Part shown: positions 18,384 to 26,611 of the stretch, one piece after another | How positions within the stretch are numbered: position 1 is the stretch's first letter | Layout: each line of letters begins with the position of its first letter | Assembly (NCBI GenBank): GCA_002238505.1 | Contig: MPMM01000001.1 | Span: 558,001 to 622,000, forward strand | Direction: 5' to 3' | DNA length: 64,000 nt | DNA from: SAR202 cluster bacterium bin22 | GTDB taxonomy: Bacteria > Chloroflexota > Dehalococcoidia > Lucifugimonadales > UBA3495 | Position numbers and translations under genes: made by a program | The notes under the pieces: model-generated | What the model was told of the DNA's origin: nothing | Databases searched by the model: none | The model's input: only the letters and a program-made list of their open reading frames with translations

Positions 18384-19301
18384 ATGCAAAAGGCCATAGA
18401 GGATTTTCTGCAACACCTGGTGGTGGAAAGGGGGTTTTCCCAGCACACGCTGGACGCATACAAAAACGATCTTGGCCAGTTTTCAGACTTTTTGAAGGAG
18501 AAAATGAACGGAGCCAGCGAACGCAGCGATGTGTGGGAACGGGTGGACCTGGACTTGTTGAACGACTACATCGCTGACCTGCGAGGCAGGAAGGGCTACC
18601 GGGACACTACCACTGCCCGCAAGGTGGCGGCTATCAAGTCCTTCTTTACCTTTCTTGCTCAGAACGGAATCATCGAAGAGCCACCCACCGAATCACTGGG
18701 TTCACCCAGGGTCGGACGGGCCCTTCCCAAGTACTTGACCGAAGACGAGGTTGACCTCCTCCTGAGGGAAGCCGACAAGGCAGGCACTGCTGAAGCTCAG
18801 CGGGATGCGAACATTCTTGAGTTGCTCTATGCCACCGGCCTGCGGGTCAGCGAACTGGTATCCCTCAACGTTCAGGATGTTGATTTTGAAGAGTCGTACA
18901 TCCGGTGCTGGGGCAAGGGTTCCAAGGAGCGGATTGTTTACGCTCATGACAAGGCGTTGAACGGGCTACAGGACTACCTTTCCACCAGCCGAATGTCGCT
19001 GTTGGGGCAGAACAAGGAGGAGGCCGCCCTGTTCGTAAATCACCGGGGTGAGCGGCTTACCCGCCAGTGGGTCTGGAACATACTCAAGACCTACAGCAAG
19101 CGGGCAGGCATCGACCAGAAGATAACGCCCCACACCTTGCGGCACAGCTTCGCCACCCACCTGCTTCAGAAGGGGGCGTCCCTGCGTCACGTGCAGGAAT
19201 TGCTTGGTCACTCCAGCATCTCAACTACTCAGGTCTATACTCACCTGACCTCGGAGCACCTGAGAGACGAATACGAAAAGAGCCACCCGAGAGCCGTGTA
19301 A
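18384..19301 (+). CDS. xerD: tyrosine recombinase XerC/XerD-like
   Basis: A 305-residue site-specific tyrosine recombinase. XerC/D enzymes resolve chromosome dimers at dif. All catalytic residues are visible: R154 (ATGLRVSEL), K178 (GKGSK), H250 and R253 (HTLRHSFATH), H276 (LGHSSIS) and nucleophile Y285 (TTQVYTH). The N-terminal SAM-like core-binding domain spans residues 1-95. ATG 18384 is preceded by GGAGG at 18370-18374; the open frame 37 codons upstream has no such signal. No integrase-type neighbours or attachment repeats are seen, so this is the housekeeping enzyme rather than a phage integrase. XerD rather than XerC is a guess. Confidence 0.9.
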   Translation: MQKAIEDFLQHLVVERGFSQHTLDAYKNDLGQFSDFLKEKMNGASERSDVWERVDLDLLNDYIADLRGRKGYRDTTTARKVAAIKSFFTFLAQNGIIEEPPTESLGSPRVGRALPKYLTEDEVDLLLREADKAGTAEAQRDANILELLYATGLRVSELVSLNVQDVDFEESYIRCWGKGSKERIVYAHDKALNGLQDYLSTSRMSLLGQNKEEAALFVNHRGERLTRQWVWNILKTYSKRAGIDQKITPHTLRHSFATHLLQKGASLRHVQELLGHSSISTTQVYTHLTSEHLRDEYEKSHPRAV

Positions 19302-19325
19302 TTATCATTTTTTCAGGTTTCAGTT

Positions 19326-19357
19326 GGAACGCCGGTTAGGGTTAACCCCGGCGCTCC
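19326..19357 (+). terminator. possible terminator hairpin after xerD
   Basis: Ten-base arms GGAACGCCGG (19326-19335) and CCGGCGCTCC (19348-19357) with one mismatch, 24 bp after the recombinase stop. There is no clear T-run, so termination is uncertain. Confidence 0.4.
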
Positions 19358-19519
19358 ATTTGCGTTCGGCGTCCTGGCTGGGTGATAATGGAATGTGCCG
19401 GGTAGAGCCAAACTCTTCCCCAAATAATTTCGAAGCTGAAGCGATGGAACCGTTCTCCCTTGCGGGCAGCGTTCAAGAAACCGGGTTCAATCGCACCGAA
19501 AATCAGGAGGTATCTCACC

Positions 19520-19879
19520 ATGCCAGGAAAGGGTAAGAGAGTGGCGTCCCGCCAGGCCCAATTGAACCGCCGGAGAAGGCGGCAGGGCAGGGTGGGAGCC
19601 GATGCCGCTGTAGAAACTGCCGAAAGGGGTAGCGCCCCTGTTACTGCCAGCGTTGCTGCCCCTGCGCCAGCGGTCGCCGGAGTCCAGGAGAGTGTCACCT
19701 CAGGCAGCTCTTCGAGTCAGGGAGCGACGGTTGTGACGGTAACGCCAGAGCGTCCGGTTGCCGCTGCCCGTGGTATCCAATCCCTGGCCTACAACAACCT
19801 GGGACGGGAACTGCGCCGTATCCTGATACTGGCAGGAGTTCTCCTGGTTGCCCTGTTCGTAATTTCCTTCCTGATTTAG
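19520..19879 (+). CDS. small basic protein with C-terminal membrane anchor
   Basis: A 119-residue protein. The N-terminal part is highly basic (GKGKRVASRQAQLNRRRRR), the middle is Ala/Ser/Val-rich low complexity, and the end is a single helix (ILILAGVLLVALFVISFLI) that makes it tail-anchored. The ATG at 19520 has AGGAGG nine bases upstream; 20 further codons of open frame precede it. The function is unknown. The basic patch could bind nucleic acid or phospholipid, but that is speculation. It precedes uvrC by 76 bp on the same strand, and this may be the only clue. Confidence 0.65.
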   Translation: MPGKGKRVASRQAQLNRRRRRQGRVGADAAVETAERGSAPVTASVAAPAPAVAGVQESVTSGSSSSQGATVVTVTPERPVAAARGIQSLAYNNLGRELRRILILAGVLLVALFVISFLI

Positions 19880-19955
19880 AAGTCCACATTTTGCCCGCCT
19901 TGCCGGTGGCCGGTAACGCCACACTTGCCAGCCTCCGGCACATTGATTGCCACAT

Positions 19956-21830
19956 ATGCCGCTAGCCCAGTTTGAACATCGGTTGCGTGTCACACCGGAA
20001 AAGCCCGGCGTCTATCTGATGAAAGACGCCCGCAATGAGGTGCTGTATGTAGGCAAGGCCAGCGTGCTCCGTAACCGCCTCCGCTCCTATTTCGGTTCAC
20101 CCAGCGGACAACCCCCCAAGATACGCCGCATGATGTCGCGGATGACCGACTTCGAGTTCATCGTGACGGACACTGAGGCCGAGGCGCTGATTCTGGAAAA
20201 CACCCTGATTAAGCGTTACAAGCCCCACTTCAACGCCCGGCTGAAAGACGACAAAACCTACCCTTACCTGAAAATAGACCTGACCGAAGACTTCCCCCGG
20301 GTTTACATAACCCGACAGGTGGGCAACGACGGCGCCAGGTACTTTGGTCCCTTTGCCACGGCCAGCAGCGTGCGCAAGACCATGGACCTGATCAAGAAGC
20401 TGTTTCCCTACCGTTCCTGCACAAAGACCATCACCGGCCGTGACCCTCGTCCCTGCCTGGAGTATTACATTCACCGCTGCGTTGCACCCTGTGCCGGGCT
20501 GGCCACTGAGGAAGAGTACGCCCGCGTTATTCAACAGGTCATCATGTTTATGGAGGGCAACACTGAGGCAGTCACCCGCGAATTGAAAAAGAGGATGGAA
20601 GAGGCTGCCGAAGAGCTGGAGTTTGAACGGGCGGCCGTCCTGCGGGACCAGATAAGGGGTATCGACCAGGTGGCCGAGGAACAGCAGGTCAAGGTAGAGT
20701 CCAACCCCGGCGGCGATATGGATTTCATTGGCCTGTCCCAGGGCACCAATGAAACCTGGGTGGAAATATTCTTCATCCGAAGGGGCAAGCTTATTGGTCG
20801 TGACCACTTTTTCATGGAGGGTACCCAGGACGACTCTCCAGACGTAATTATGGGCCAGTTTGTGCGGCAGTTTTACCAGACTGCCCTGGTTATTCCGTCG
20901 GTCGTCTATATCCAGCACCCCATTGAAGACCAGGAACTCGTCCGGGGTTGGCTGCGCGAGAGGCGTGGCGGCGGCATACGCCTGGTTTGTCCGCAAAGGG
21001 GCCAGCAAAAGAAATTGATGGACGTGGTGGTGGAAAACGCAGTTCAGGGGCTAGCCCAGCACCGCATCAAGTGGCTGAACAACTCGGATGTCCTGCATCA
21101 GGCCATGTCGGAACTTGAGGAGGAATTAAGCCTCCCTGCCCTGCCCCTGAGGATGGAGTGTTACGACATTTCCCACGTTCAGGGCAGCAACCTGGTAGGC
21201 AGCATGGTGGTCTTCCAGGACGGACGCCCCAAGACGTCCCACTACCGTCGGTTCCAGATCAAGTCAGTGGAAGGCGTGGACGACTATGCCAGCATGCAGG
21301 AGATGCTGCGTCGACGGTTCAAGCGCCTGGCAGACGCACGGGCCCAAAAACAGGAGATAGCTGCTGCCAGTGGTGAAGAACAAAGGGACTTTTCGGTATG
21401 GGACATCGAGCCTGACCTGGTGATTATAGATGGTGGCAAAGGACACCTTTCAGCAGCCCTGGAAGTGTTGCTGGAACTGGGACTGGACGATATTCCCCTT
21501 TCTTCCCTGGCCAAGGAGAACGAGCTGCTGTTCGTTCCCCATACCTCGGAACCGATAGAACTTCCCCGCGCATCCCAGGGCCTGTACCTGGTCCAGCGGA
21601 TCAGGGATGAAGCGCACCGATTCGCCATCACCTATCACCGCAATCTCCGCAGCAAGTCCAGCCTGAAGTCTTCCATCGATATGGTTACGGGTATTGGCCC
21701 CAAGCGAAAGCGGATGCTGCTTCGCCGCTTCGGTTCCATCCAGGGCATCAAGGATGCTCCGGTGGATGACATTGCCGCCGTCCCGGGACTTACCCGTTCC
21801 CTGGCCGTCCGGCTGAAACAAACCCTGTAG
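19956..21830 (+). CDS. uvrC: excinuclease ABC subunit C
   Basis: A 624-residue UvrC, the nuclease that makes both incisions around UvrB-bound DNA damage in nucleotide excision repair. Domains in order: GIY-YIG nuclease for the 3' cut (GVYLMKD, YVGKA, residues about 12-90), a UVR helix pair that contacts UvrB (ERAAVLRDQI, near 225), an RNase H-like 5' nuclease (ECYDISHVQG near 400, later DGGKGHL), and C-terminal helix-hairpin-helix (TGIGPKRKRMLLRRFGS). ATG 19956 is preferred to TTG nine bases upstream. The length is normal. uvrA and uvrB are not in the window. Confidence 0.97.
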   Translation: MPLAQFEHRLRVTPEKPGVYLMKDARNEVLYVGKASVLRNRLRSYFGSPSGQPPKIRRMMSRMTDFEFIVTDTEAEALILENTLIKRYKPHFNARLKDDKTYPYLKIDLTEDFPRVYITRQVGNDGARYFGPFATASSVRKTMDLIKKLFPYRSCTKTITGRDPRPCLEYYIHRCVAPCAGLATEEEYARVIQQVIMFMEGNTEAVTRELKKRMEEAAEELEFERAAVLRDQIRGIDQVAEEQQVKVESNPGGDMDFIGLSQGTNETWVEIFFIRRGKLIGRDHFFMEGTQDDSPDVIMGQFVRQFYQTALVIPSVVYIQHPIEDQELVRGWLRERRGGGIRLVCPQRGQQKKLMDVVVENAVQGLAQHRIKWLNNSDVLHQAMSELEEELSLPALPLRMECYDISHVQGSNLVGSMVVFQDGRPKTSHYRRFQIKSVEGVDDYASMQEMLRRRFKRLADARAQKQEIAAASGEEQRDFSVWDIEPDLVIIDGGKGHLSAALEVLLELGLDDIPLSSLAKENELLFVPHTSEPIELPRASQGLYLVQRIRDEAHRFAITYHRNLRSKSSLKSSIDMVTGIGPKRKRMLLRRFGSIQGIKDAPVDDIAAVPGLTRSLAVRLKQTL

Positions 21831-21985
21831 GCCGGTTTCGCTGGTATCCCGGGTTCCCTACCCTGAAGTGCGGTCACTCTCCCAAACCCCCTTCGTAGTC
21901 ACCGCCGTATGGACAAACTTGATTAGCGGCAAACTGCCCGTTAACATAAAGACTGTAGTTATCGCCGGCGCGCCCCCCTTTGCCA

Positions 21986-22813
21986 ATGTTAAAGCTCTCG
22001 ATCACCCTGCCGAATAACGCTCAGATTAACCTGGAAACCGAAGATGACGTGGTCATCGACCGGATTCTGGGAATAGTCCTTACGGACGTAAGCCAGGCTA
22101 TCCTGGCCGGATTCTCCACTGCACCGTCCGGAACAAGCAGGCAACTGTCCACCGACCTTCCGGCGGCAGTCACACCCCCACCTGCGCCCGCGCCTCCGAT
22201 AGTAACGGTTGAAAACACTCCGCCCCCCGAGGAAGCGTCACCCGCCGAGACTGCCCCTCCATCCGATGCCCCGGCCCCGCCTGCTGCTGCTGCCGAGCAA
22301 ATCGGTCCGGCGAACAATACAGGTGCGGTTATCGAGTCCACCGTCCCGGCAACCGCGGAGCAGGCCACCGCTCCCCTGTTGAGCGACTGGGATGCGGCGC
22401 TGGAAGAACCTCCACCAGAACCCTGGCCACAGCTGGATGGACTGGGGAACGGAGGGCAAGCCACCAATGGGTCGCCGCAAGCCGCCGGCAATCACCTGGG
22501 CATGGCGAACCTGGTTCCAGCGGTTTCCGAGCAGGCATTTGTGGACTTCTGCCGCGCCGCCAATCCTCTTGGCGACATGCGGCGGGTGGTGGTGGCTGCC
22601 GAAGGCGCCAGCCGTTATCTGGCTGTTGACGGTGTGGATGCCGACGCTCTGGGACGTCTTTTCGACATCGTTGGCTGGCCCAGGGCCCACAATTTTGTTC
22701 AGACTCTCCGCAACGCCGCCCGCAGCAAGTTTGGCTGGCTGGAACGCGTCCCTGGCAGGGCCGGCCATTACACCGTCACTGACCTGGGCCGGGCCACAGC
22801 CCTGGGACGATAG
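21986..22813 (+). CDS. hypothetical protein with Pro/Ala-rich linker between two small domains
   Basis: A 275-residue protein of unknown family. Residues 1-45 form a compact domain with alternating strands and a helix (LSITLPNN...ILGIVLTDVSQAILAG). Residues about 50-165 are Pro/Ala/Glu low complexity. The last 95 residues (VSEQAFVDFCRAANPLGD ... FGWLERVPGRAGHYTVT) look like a helical or winged-helix domain that could bind nucleic acid. ATG 21986 is chosen over TTG 21980. No membrane segment is present. It lies 155 bp after uvrC on the same strand. The bipartite layout suggests an adaptor, but there is no direct evidence. Confidence 0.6.
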   Translation: MLKLSITLPNNAQINLETEDDVVIDRILGIVLTDVSQAILAGFSTAPSGTSRQLSTDLPAAVTPPPAPAPPIVTVENTPPPEEASPAETAPPSDAPAPPAAAAEQIGPANNTGAVIESTVPATAEQATAPLLSDWDAALEEPPPEPWPQLDGLGNGGQATNGSPQAAGNHLGMANLVPAVSEQAFVDFCRAANPLGDMRRVVVAAEGASRYLAVDGVDADALGRLFDIVGWPRAHNFVQTLRNAARSKFGWLERVPGRAGHYTVTDLGRATALGR

Positions 22814-22930
22814 GCACTGTCGGCAATCTTCCCCTTACTGGGTTTCCCACTTCAGTCCAAGCCAGTTCGCGGCAGGTAGCGTTATCGCCTGTTACGCCCA
22901 CGTTTGCGTGGATGTTCGCAATCCGAAATA

Positions 22931-22939
22931 TGCTAATAT
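22931..22939 (+). promoter_or_regulatory. possible extended -10 promoter of the aldehyde dehydrogenase gene
   Basis: TGCTAATAT at 22931-22939 fits an extended -10 element (TGn-TAATAT), about 75 bp before the ATG. No convincing -35 hexamer is seen at the normal distance. Confidence 0.35.
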
Positions 22940-23015
22940 AGGGCGCAATCACGTCGGCTTTGGCAAAGCTGTCTTGAATCTGGACAATCGAACTTAGCTC
23001 AAGGAGAAACCTGCA

Positions 23016-24428
23016 ATGAAAATGTACCTTAACGGTAACTGGGTGGACAGGGCGGAGACCATTCCGGTCTATAACCCTTTTGACCAGTCCGTAATTGACA
23101 CCGTACCCAGGGGAACTGCCGCTGACGTCGAAGCCGCCATATCCAGCGCGGTCCGTGGGGCCGAGGTAATGGCCAAGCTGCCCGCTTTCGAGCGTTACTC
23201 CATCCTGCGCCGTGCTGCCGACATTATGGCTGAACGAGTGGAAGACCTGGGCCGGACCATTACCATGGAAGAAGGCAAGGTTATATCCGAAGGTCGTGGG
23301 GAGGTCCTGAGGGCCATCCAGACTATTACCGGCTCCGCTGAAGAGGGCAAGCGCCTGCACGGCGAAACGATACCCCTGGACGCCGCTCCCGGCGCCACTT
23401 CCCAGTTTGGGTTCACTATCCGGGTTCCCGTGGGCGTGGTGGCAGCCATCGCCCCGTTCAACTTTCCGCTGAATCTGGTGTGCCACAAGGTGGGTCCTGC
23501 CCTGGCTGCGGGTAATGCCGTAGTCCTCAAACCTGCGGGTGACACTCCCCTGTCCGGCCTCAAGCTGGTGGAAATCCTTCTGGAAGCAGGCCTGCCGGCA
23601 GAGGCGATTCAGTGTGTGACTGGGTCAGGCGGGGAAATCGGGGATGCCCTGACGGGCGACCCGAGAGTCCGCAAGATCACCTTCACCGGCAGTATGGAAG
23701 TTGGAGACCGCATCTGCCGCAACGCCGGTATCAAGAAGGTAACCATGGAACTGGGTTCCAACAGCCCGCTGATCATCATGTCCGACGCCGACATTGAAAA
23801 GGTGGCGGCGGCCACGGTAGCCAGCGGATTCGCCAATGCCGGCCAGGTATGCATTTCCACCCAGCGAGTTCTGGCCGACCGTCGCATTTATGCTGACTTC
23901 CTGGACGCCATCAAGGTTCCGACCGAAGCCTTTGCCACCGGCGATCCACTGGATGAAGCAATGAAGATGGGGCCTATGATCCGCGAGTCAGACGCGACCA
24001 GGGTGAGCCGTTGGATAAACGAAGCGGTGGACCAGGGCGCCAGGGTTGTTGCGGGAGGTGACCAGGAAGGTACGATCCACGCTCCCACCGTGGTGGCCGA
24101 CGTCCAGCCGGAAATGAGAATTTCCCGGGAGGAACTGTTTGGCCCGGCCGTTGCAGTCAGCGCCTTCGAGGACATTGACGAAGCCATTGCCATGGCCAAC
24201 GACTCCAGATTTGGCCTGTCTGCGGGTATTTTCACACAGAACGTGGACTGGGCCATGCGCTTTGCCAGGGAAGTGCAGTCCGGAAACCTTCACATTAACT
24301 CCCACCCGCAGTGGCGCGCTGACCTGATGCCCTACGGGGGTCTGAAGGACAGTGGCATGGGGAAGGAAGGACCCGGTTACGCTATCGAGGAAATGACCGA
24401 ATTGAAGATGGTGGTATTCCACCTGTAA
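23016..24428 (+). CDS. NAD(P)-dependent aldehyde dehydrogenase
   Basis: A 470-residue aldehyde dehydrogenase oxidising an aldehyde to its acid. Catalytic C279 (GQVCIS), general base E245 (MELGSN), N149 (PFNFPLN) and the cofactor lysine K172 (LKPAG) are all present. Its resemblance is to the lactaldehyde/succinate-semialdehyde/non-phosphorylating glyceraldehyde-3-phosphate group, but the substrate is not assignable. The start at 23016 follows GGAG by nine bases. It is followed by a PIG-L deacetylase and a cupin on the same strand (95 and 62 bp apart), a possible loose operon. Confidence 0.94.
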   Translation: MKMYLNGNWVDRAETIPVYNPFDQSVIDTVPRGTAADVEAAISSAVRGAEVMAKLPAFERYSILRRAADIMAERVEDLGRTITMEEGKVISEGRGEVLRAIQTITGSAEEGKRLHGETIPLDAAPGATSQFGFTIRVPVGVVAAIAPFNFPLNLVCHKVGPALAAGNAVVLKPAGDTPLSGLKLVEILLEAGLPAEAIQCVTGSGGEIGDALTGDPRVRKITFTGSMEVGDRICRNAGIKKVTMELGSNSPLIIMSDADIEKVAAATVASGFANAGQVCISTQRVLADRRIYADFLDAIKVPTEAFATGDPLDEAMKMGPMIRESDATRVSRWINEAVDQGARVVAGGDQEGTIHAPTVVADVQPEMRISREELFGPAVAVSAFEDIDEAIAMANDSRFGLSAGIFTQNVDWAMRFAREVQSGNLHINSHPQWRADLMPYGGLKDSGMGKEGPGYAIEEMTELKMVVFHL

Positions 24429-24523
24429 GAGGGATACCTGCCAGGAAGTTAGCCGTCCGCCCGCAAAACGGTGGCGGATAACCGGCGCGCTGGCGCCTAA
24501 TTTGTCAGGAAGGTTAAGGTCTA

Positions 24524-25276
24524 TTGGGGATTGAAATAAACGACAACCCGCCACGCAGCGCCATGGTTGTGACACCGCATCCCGACGACGCCGAGGGTGG
24601 TTGTGGCGGGACCATGGCCAAGTGGATTGCGGAAGCGGGTACTGAAGTTGTGGTGGTGATGTGCACCAATGGAGACAAGGGAACCGGGGACCGGGAGATG
24701 TCTCCCGAGCGCCTGGCCAAGATTCGGGAGAAGGAGCAGCGAGACGCTTCGGGTTACCTGGGCGTCAAGGATGTGGTTTTCCTGGCTCATCCCGACGGAA
24801 CATTGAATGACGACCTGCAGTTTCGTGGTGAGGTAGTCCGGCAAATTCGCAAGTACAAGCCTGAGATTGTGTTCTGTATTGACCCCTTCCGCGTGGCCAG
24901 CCACACCCACCGGGACCACCGCATGAGCGGCCAAGTGGCGCTGGACGCAGCCTATACCTATGCCTGGAGTCCCCTGCACTTTCCGGAGCAGATTGCGGAA
25001 GAAGGGCTGGAGCCCCATCAGGTCAGGGAAGCCTTTCTTTGGGGAACCGAGGCCGCCGACGTTTACATCGATGTTGACGGTTACCTGGAGGCGAAGTCAA
25101 CGTCACTAAGCCTCCACGTAAGCCAAATGCGCCAGCGCACTCCTGCCGACCGGCTGGAACGCATTGAGCGTGGTTGCGCCCGCCAGGGAGAAGCGGCAGG
25201 CCTGGACTACGCAGAAGGATTCCGACGGGTCAGGTTCGACCTGGGCACGCTGGGCTGGCGCCTGCTCAATGCGTAG
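24524..25276 (+). CDS. PIG-L/LmbE family deacetylase
   Basis: A 250-residue zinc-dependent N-acetylglucosaminyl deacetylase-fold protein. The metal and catalytic motif PHPDDAE is at residues about 18-24, and the second metal ligand block HTHRDH lies near 130. Relatives include MshB (mycothiol), BshB (bacillithiol) and antibiotic-tailoring deacetylases. No glycosyltransferase or thiol-biosynthesis gene is adjacent, so the substrate is open. TTG 24524, with AGGAAGG upstream, is the likely start because the family motif requires a short N-terminus. A second family member is at 40389-41252. Confidence 0.9.
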   Translation: MGIEINDNPPRSAMVVTPHPDDAEGGCGGTMAKWIAEAGTEVVVVMCTNGDKGTGDREMSPERLAKIREKEQRDASGYLGVKDVVFLAHPDGTLNDDLQFRGEVVRQIRKYKPEIVFCIDPFRVASHTHRDHRMSGQVALDAAYTYAWSPLHFPEQIAEEGLEPHQVREAFLWGTEAADVYIDVDGYLEAKSTSLSLHVSQMRQRTPADRLERIERGCARQGEAAGLDYAEGFRRVRFDLGTLGWRLLNA

Positions 25277-25338
25277 GAGTCACCTGGACACTTTACTCGA
25301 ATCGGTTGGTTAAGAGTTCAGTAGAAAAGGAGGAGATT

Positions 25339-25692
25339 ATGCCATTTACGAGGCTATACACCGGCAGTGACGGTAAGTCCTACATCGAAGAAATGGACCC
25401 GGCAACACACCCCACTCTGCAGGAATTGCTGGGGGCTACCGGCATATCATTCAGTATCGCCCAGCCCGGCCATTTCAGCGACTGGCATACCGCTCCCCGC
25501 CGCCAGTTTGTGATCACCCTGTCAGGCGAAGGCGAAATCGGTTTGGCCGACGGGTCACTGCACAAGTTTGGGCCGGGCCACGTCAGCCTGGTGGAAGATG
25601 TTACGGGCGAGGGCCACACAACCCGCGTTTCCAGCGACGTTCCCCGGATTTCGGCAACGGTAAGGCTGGAAGACCAGAGTCCCTCAAGCTAA
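25339..25692 (+). CDS. cupin-domain protein
   Basis: A 117-residue single cupin barrel. Recognisable parts are the first motif remnant (FSDWHTAPRRQFVITLSGEGE) and the second motif (GHVSLVEDVTGEGHTTR). One metal-ligand histidine of the classical first motif is replaced, so metal binding may be weak. The start is fixed by AAGGAGGAG at 25327-25335; the longer open frame overlaps the deacetylase C-terminus and is not used. Roles in the family range from dioxygenase to sugar binding. It ends before a convergent hairpin shared with the nuclease gene. Confidence 0.82.
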   Translation: MPFTRLYTGSDGKSYIEEMDPATHPTLQELLGATGISFSIAQPGHFSDWHTAPRRQFVITLSGEGEIGLADGSLHKFGPGHVSLVEDVTGEGHTTRVSSDVPRISATVRLEDQSPSS

Positions 25693-25711
25693 TCGAGTAA
25701 GCGACATAGCG

Positions 25712-25739
25712 ACAGGCTGCCCAATGCGGGGCAGCCTGT
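25712..25739. terminator. hairpin between convergent genes
   Basis: Perfect eleven-base arms ACAGGCTGCCC and GGGCAGCCTGT with a six-base loop, 20 bp after the cupin stop and 9 bp before the nuclease-gene stop. No T-run is present on either side, so it may act as a factor-assisted or bidirectional terminator. Confidence 0.5.
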
Positions 25740-25747
25740 GATCTACT

Positions 25748-26548
25748 TCAGAATTCCTCGTCTAACTCCCCCGGGAAGACCGCCCCATCCTCGGTAAACA
25801 GGACCCCCTGGGCGCGCATGATTGATGTCGAGTTGCTGCGGGCTATGGCGCGCAGTATGTTCGAGACAATTCCGGAGGTCTTTCGCACCTCCTTTTGCGG
25901 AGCCCGAACTACCACCTCCGGAATCTCATTCAAGAGGCCCCACTGCGGGGGTACCGACTTCGCCGGCAGTAATTTTCGCGGCGCCATAACGTAATGATAG
26001 TCGGCAATGGCCAGGAATCGCGGGTCGTGGAATTTGACACTGAAGGTAGAGACCCGGTCCTGGTAGGTCTGCTCTTCTTTGCGCAGTCGCTGGTAATCGG
26101 CCAGGGCAAGCTGGTATGAGGGTTCTCTTTCCCAGTCGTGGCCTCTGGATTCCTTGGCGTAGCAGGTGGCCTGGGTAAGGGTGCGGCGGGCCAGCCGGCC
26201 CCTCCGAAGCAGGGGTTCATTGAGTTCCTTGAGGGCTTGCAAGTCAGAGTGGGTGTGGTTGTCCCGGGCAAAGTCGGCGCGGCTGGCCTTAACTTCGATT
26301 ATGTAGATGGTGTTCCCCGGCCCCACAGCCGCTAAGTCCACTATCCTCCCGCCGGGACCTTCAAGCTTGACCTCGAAGCCTATGCAACGGCAGCCGGCGA
26401 AAGTGTAAAGCCACTCCCAGGCCGCCCACTTGAGGGAATAAGTAAGTTTGCTTTCATTGCCCCTCTTGAATGCCAGGCCACTTGGCTGGGGTTCCTTTGG
26501 TCTTCTCCTCACGTCCGCTGCTGCCACCCGAATCCACCCTTCAACCAA
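25748..26548 (-). CDS. MmcB-like PD-(D/E)XK nuclease-fold protein
   Basis: A 266-residue protein whose core is a PD-(D/E)XK-type fold. Asp in RIVDLAAVG and the IIEVKAS motif (E-x-K), about 14 residues apart, are the metal-ligand pair. The context FEVKLEGPGGRIVDL resembles the MmcB family, linked to DNA repair in some bacteria. The C-terminal 130 residues are not recognised. Start at TTG 26548 is tentative; a GTG eight codons in is the alternative. It is not adjacent to the orphan methyltransferase at 7.2-8.1 kb (about 18 kb away), so no restriction system is claimed. Confidence 0.65.
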   Translation of the reverse strand: MVEGWIRVAAADVRRRPKEPQPSGLAFKRGNESKLTYSLKWAAWEWLYTFAGCRCIGFEVKLEGPGGRIVDLAAVGPGNTIYIIEVKASRADFARDNHTHSDLQALKELNEPLLRRGRLARRTLTQATCYAKESRGHDWEREPSYQLALADYQRLRKEEQTYQDRVSTFSVKFHDPRFLAIADYHYVMAPRKLLPAKSVPPQWGLLNEIPEVVVRAPQKEVRKTSGIVSNILRAIARSNSTSIMRAQGVLFTEDGAVFPGELDEEF

Positions 26549-26611
26549 TCCCTGGGGAAAAACTAAATCCGCTACCGGTTTTGCCCGACCAGGTCGCCAG
26601 GCGTGCGTCTC

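Noticed and set aside
7235-26548. Restriction-modification system formed by the methyltransferase and the PD-(D/E)XK protein
   Set aside because: The genes are about 18 kb apart on opposite strands and the nuclease resembles MmcB rather than a restriction enzyme.
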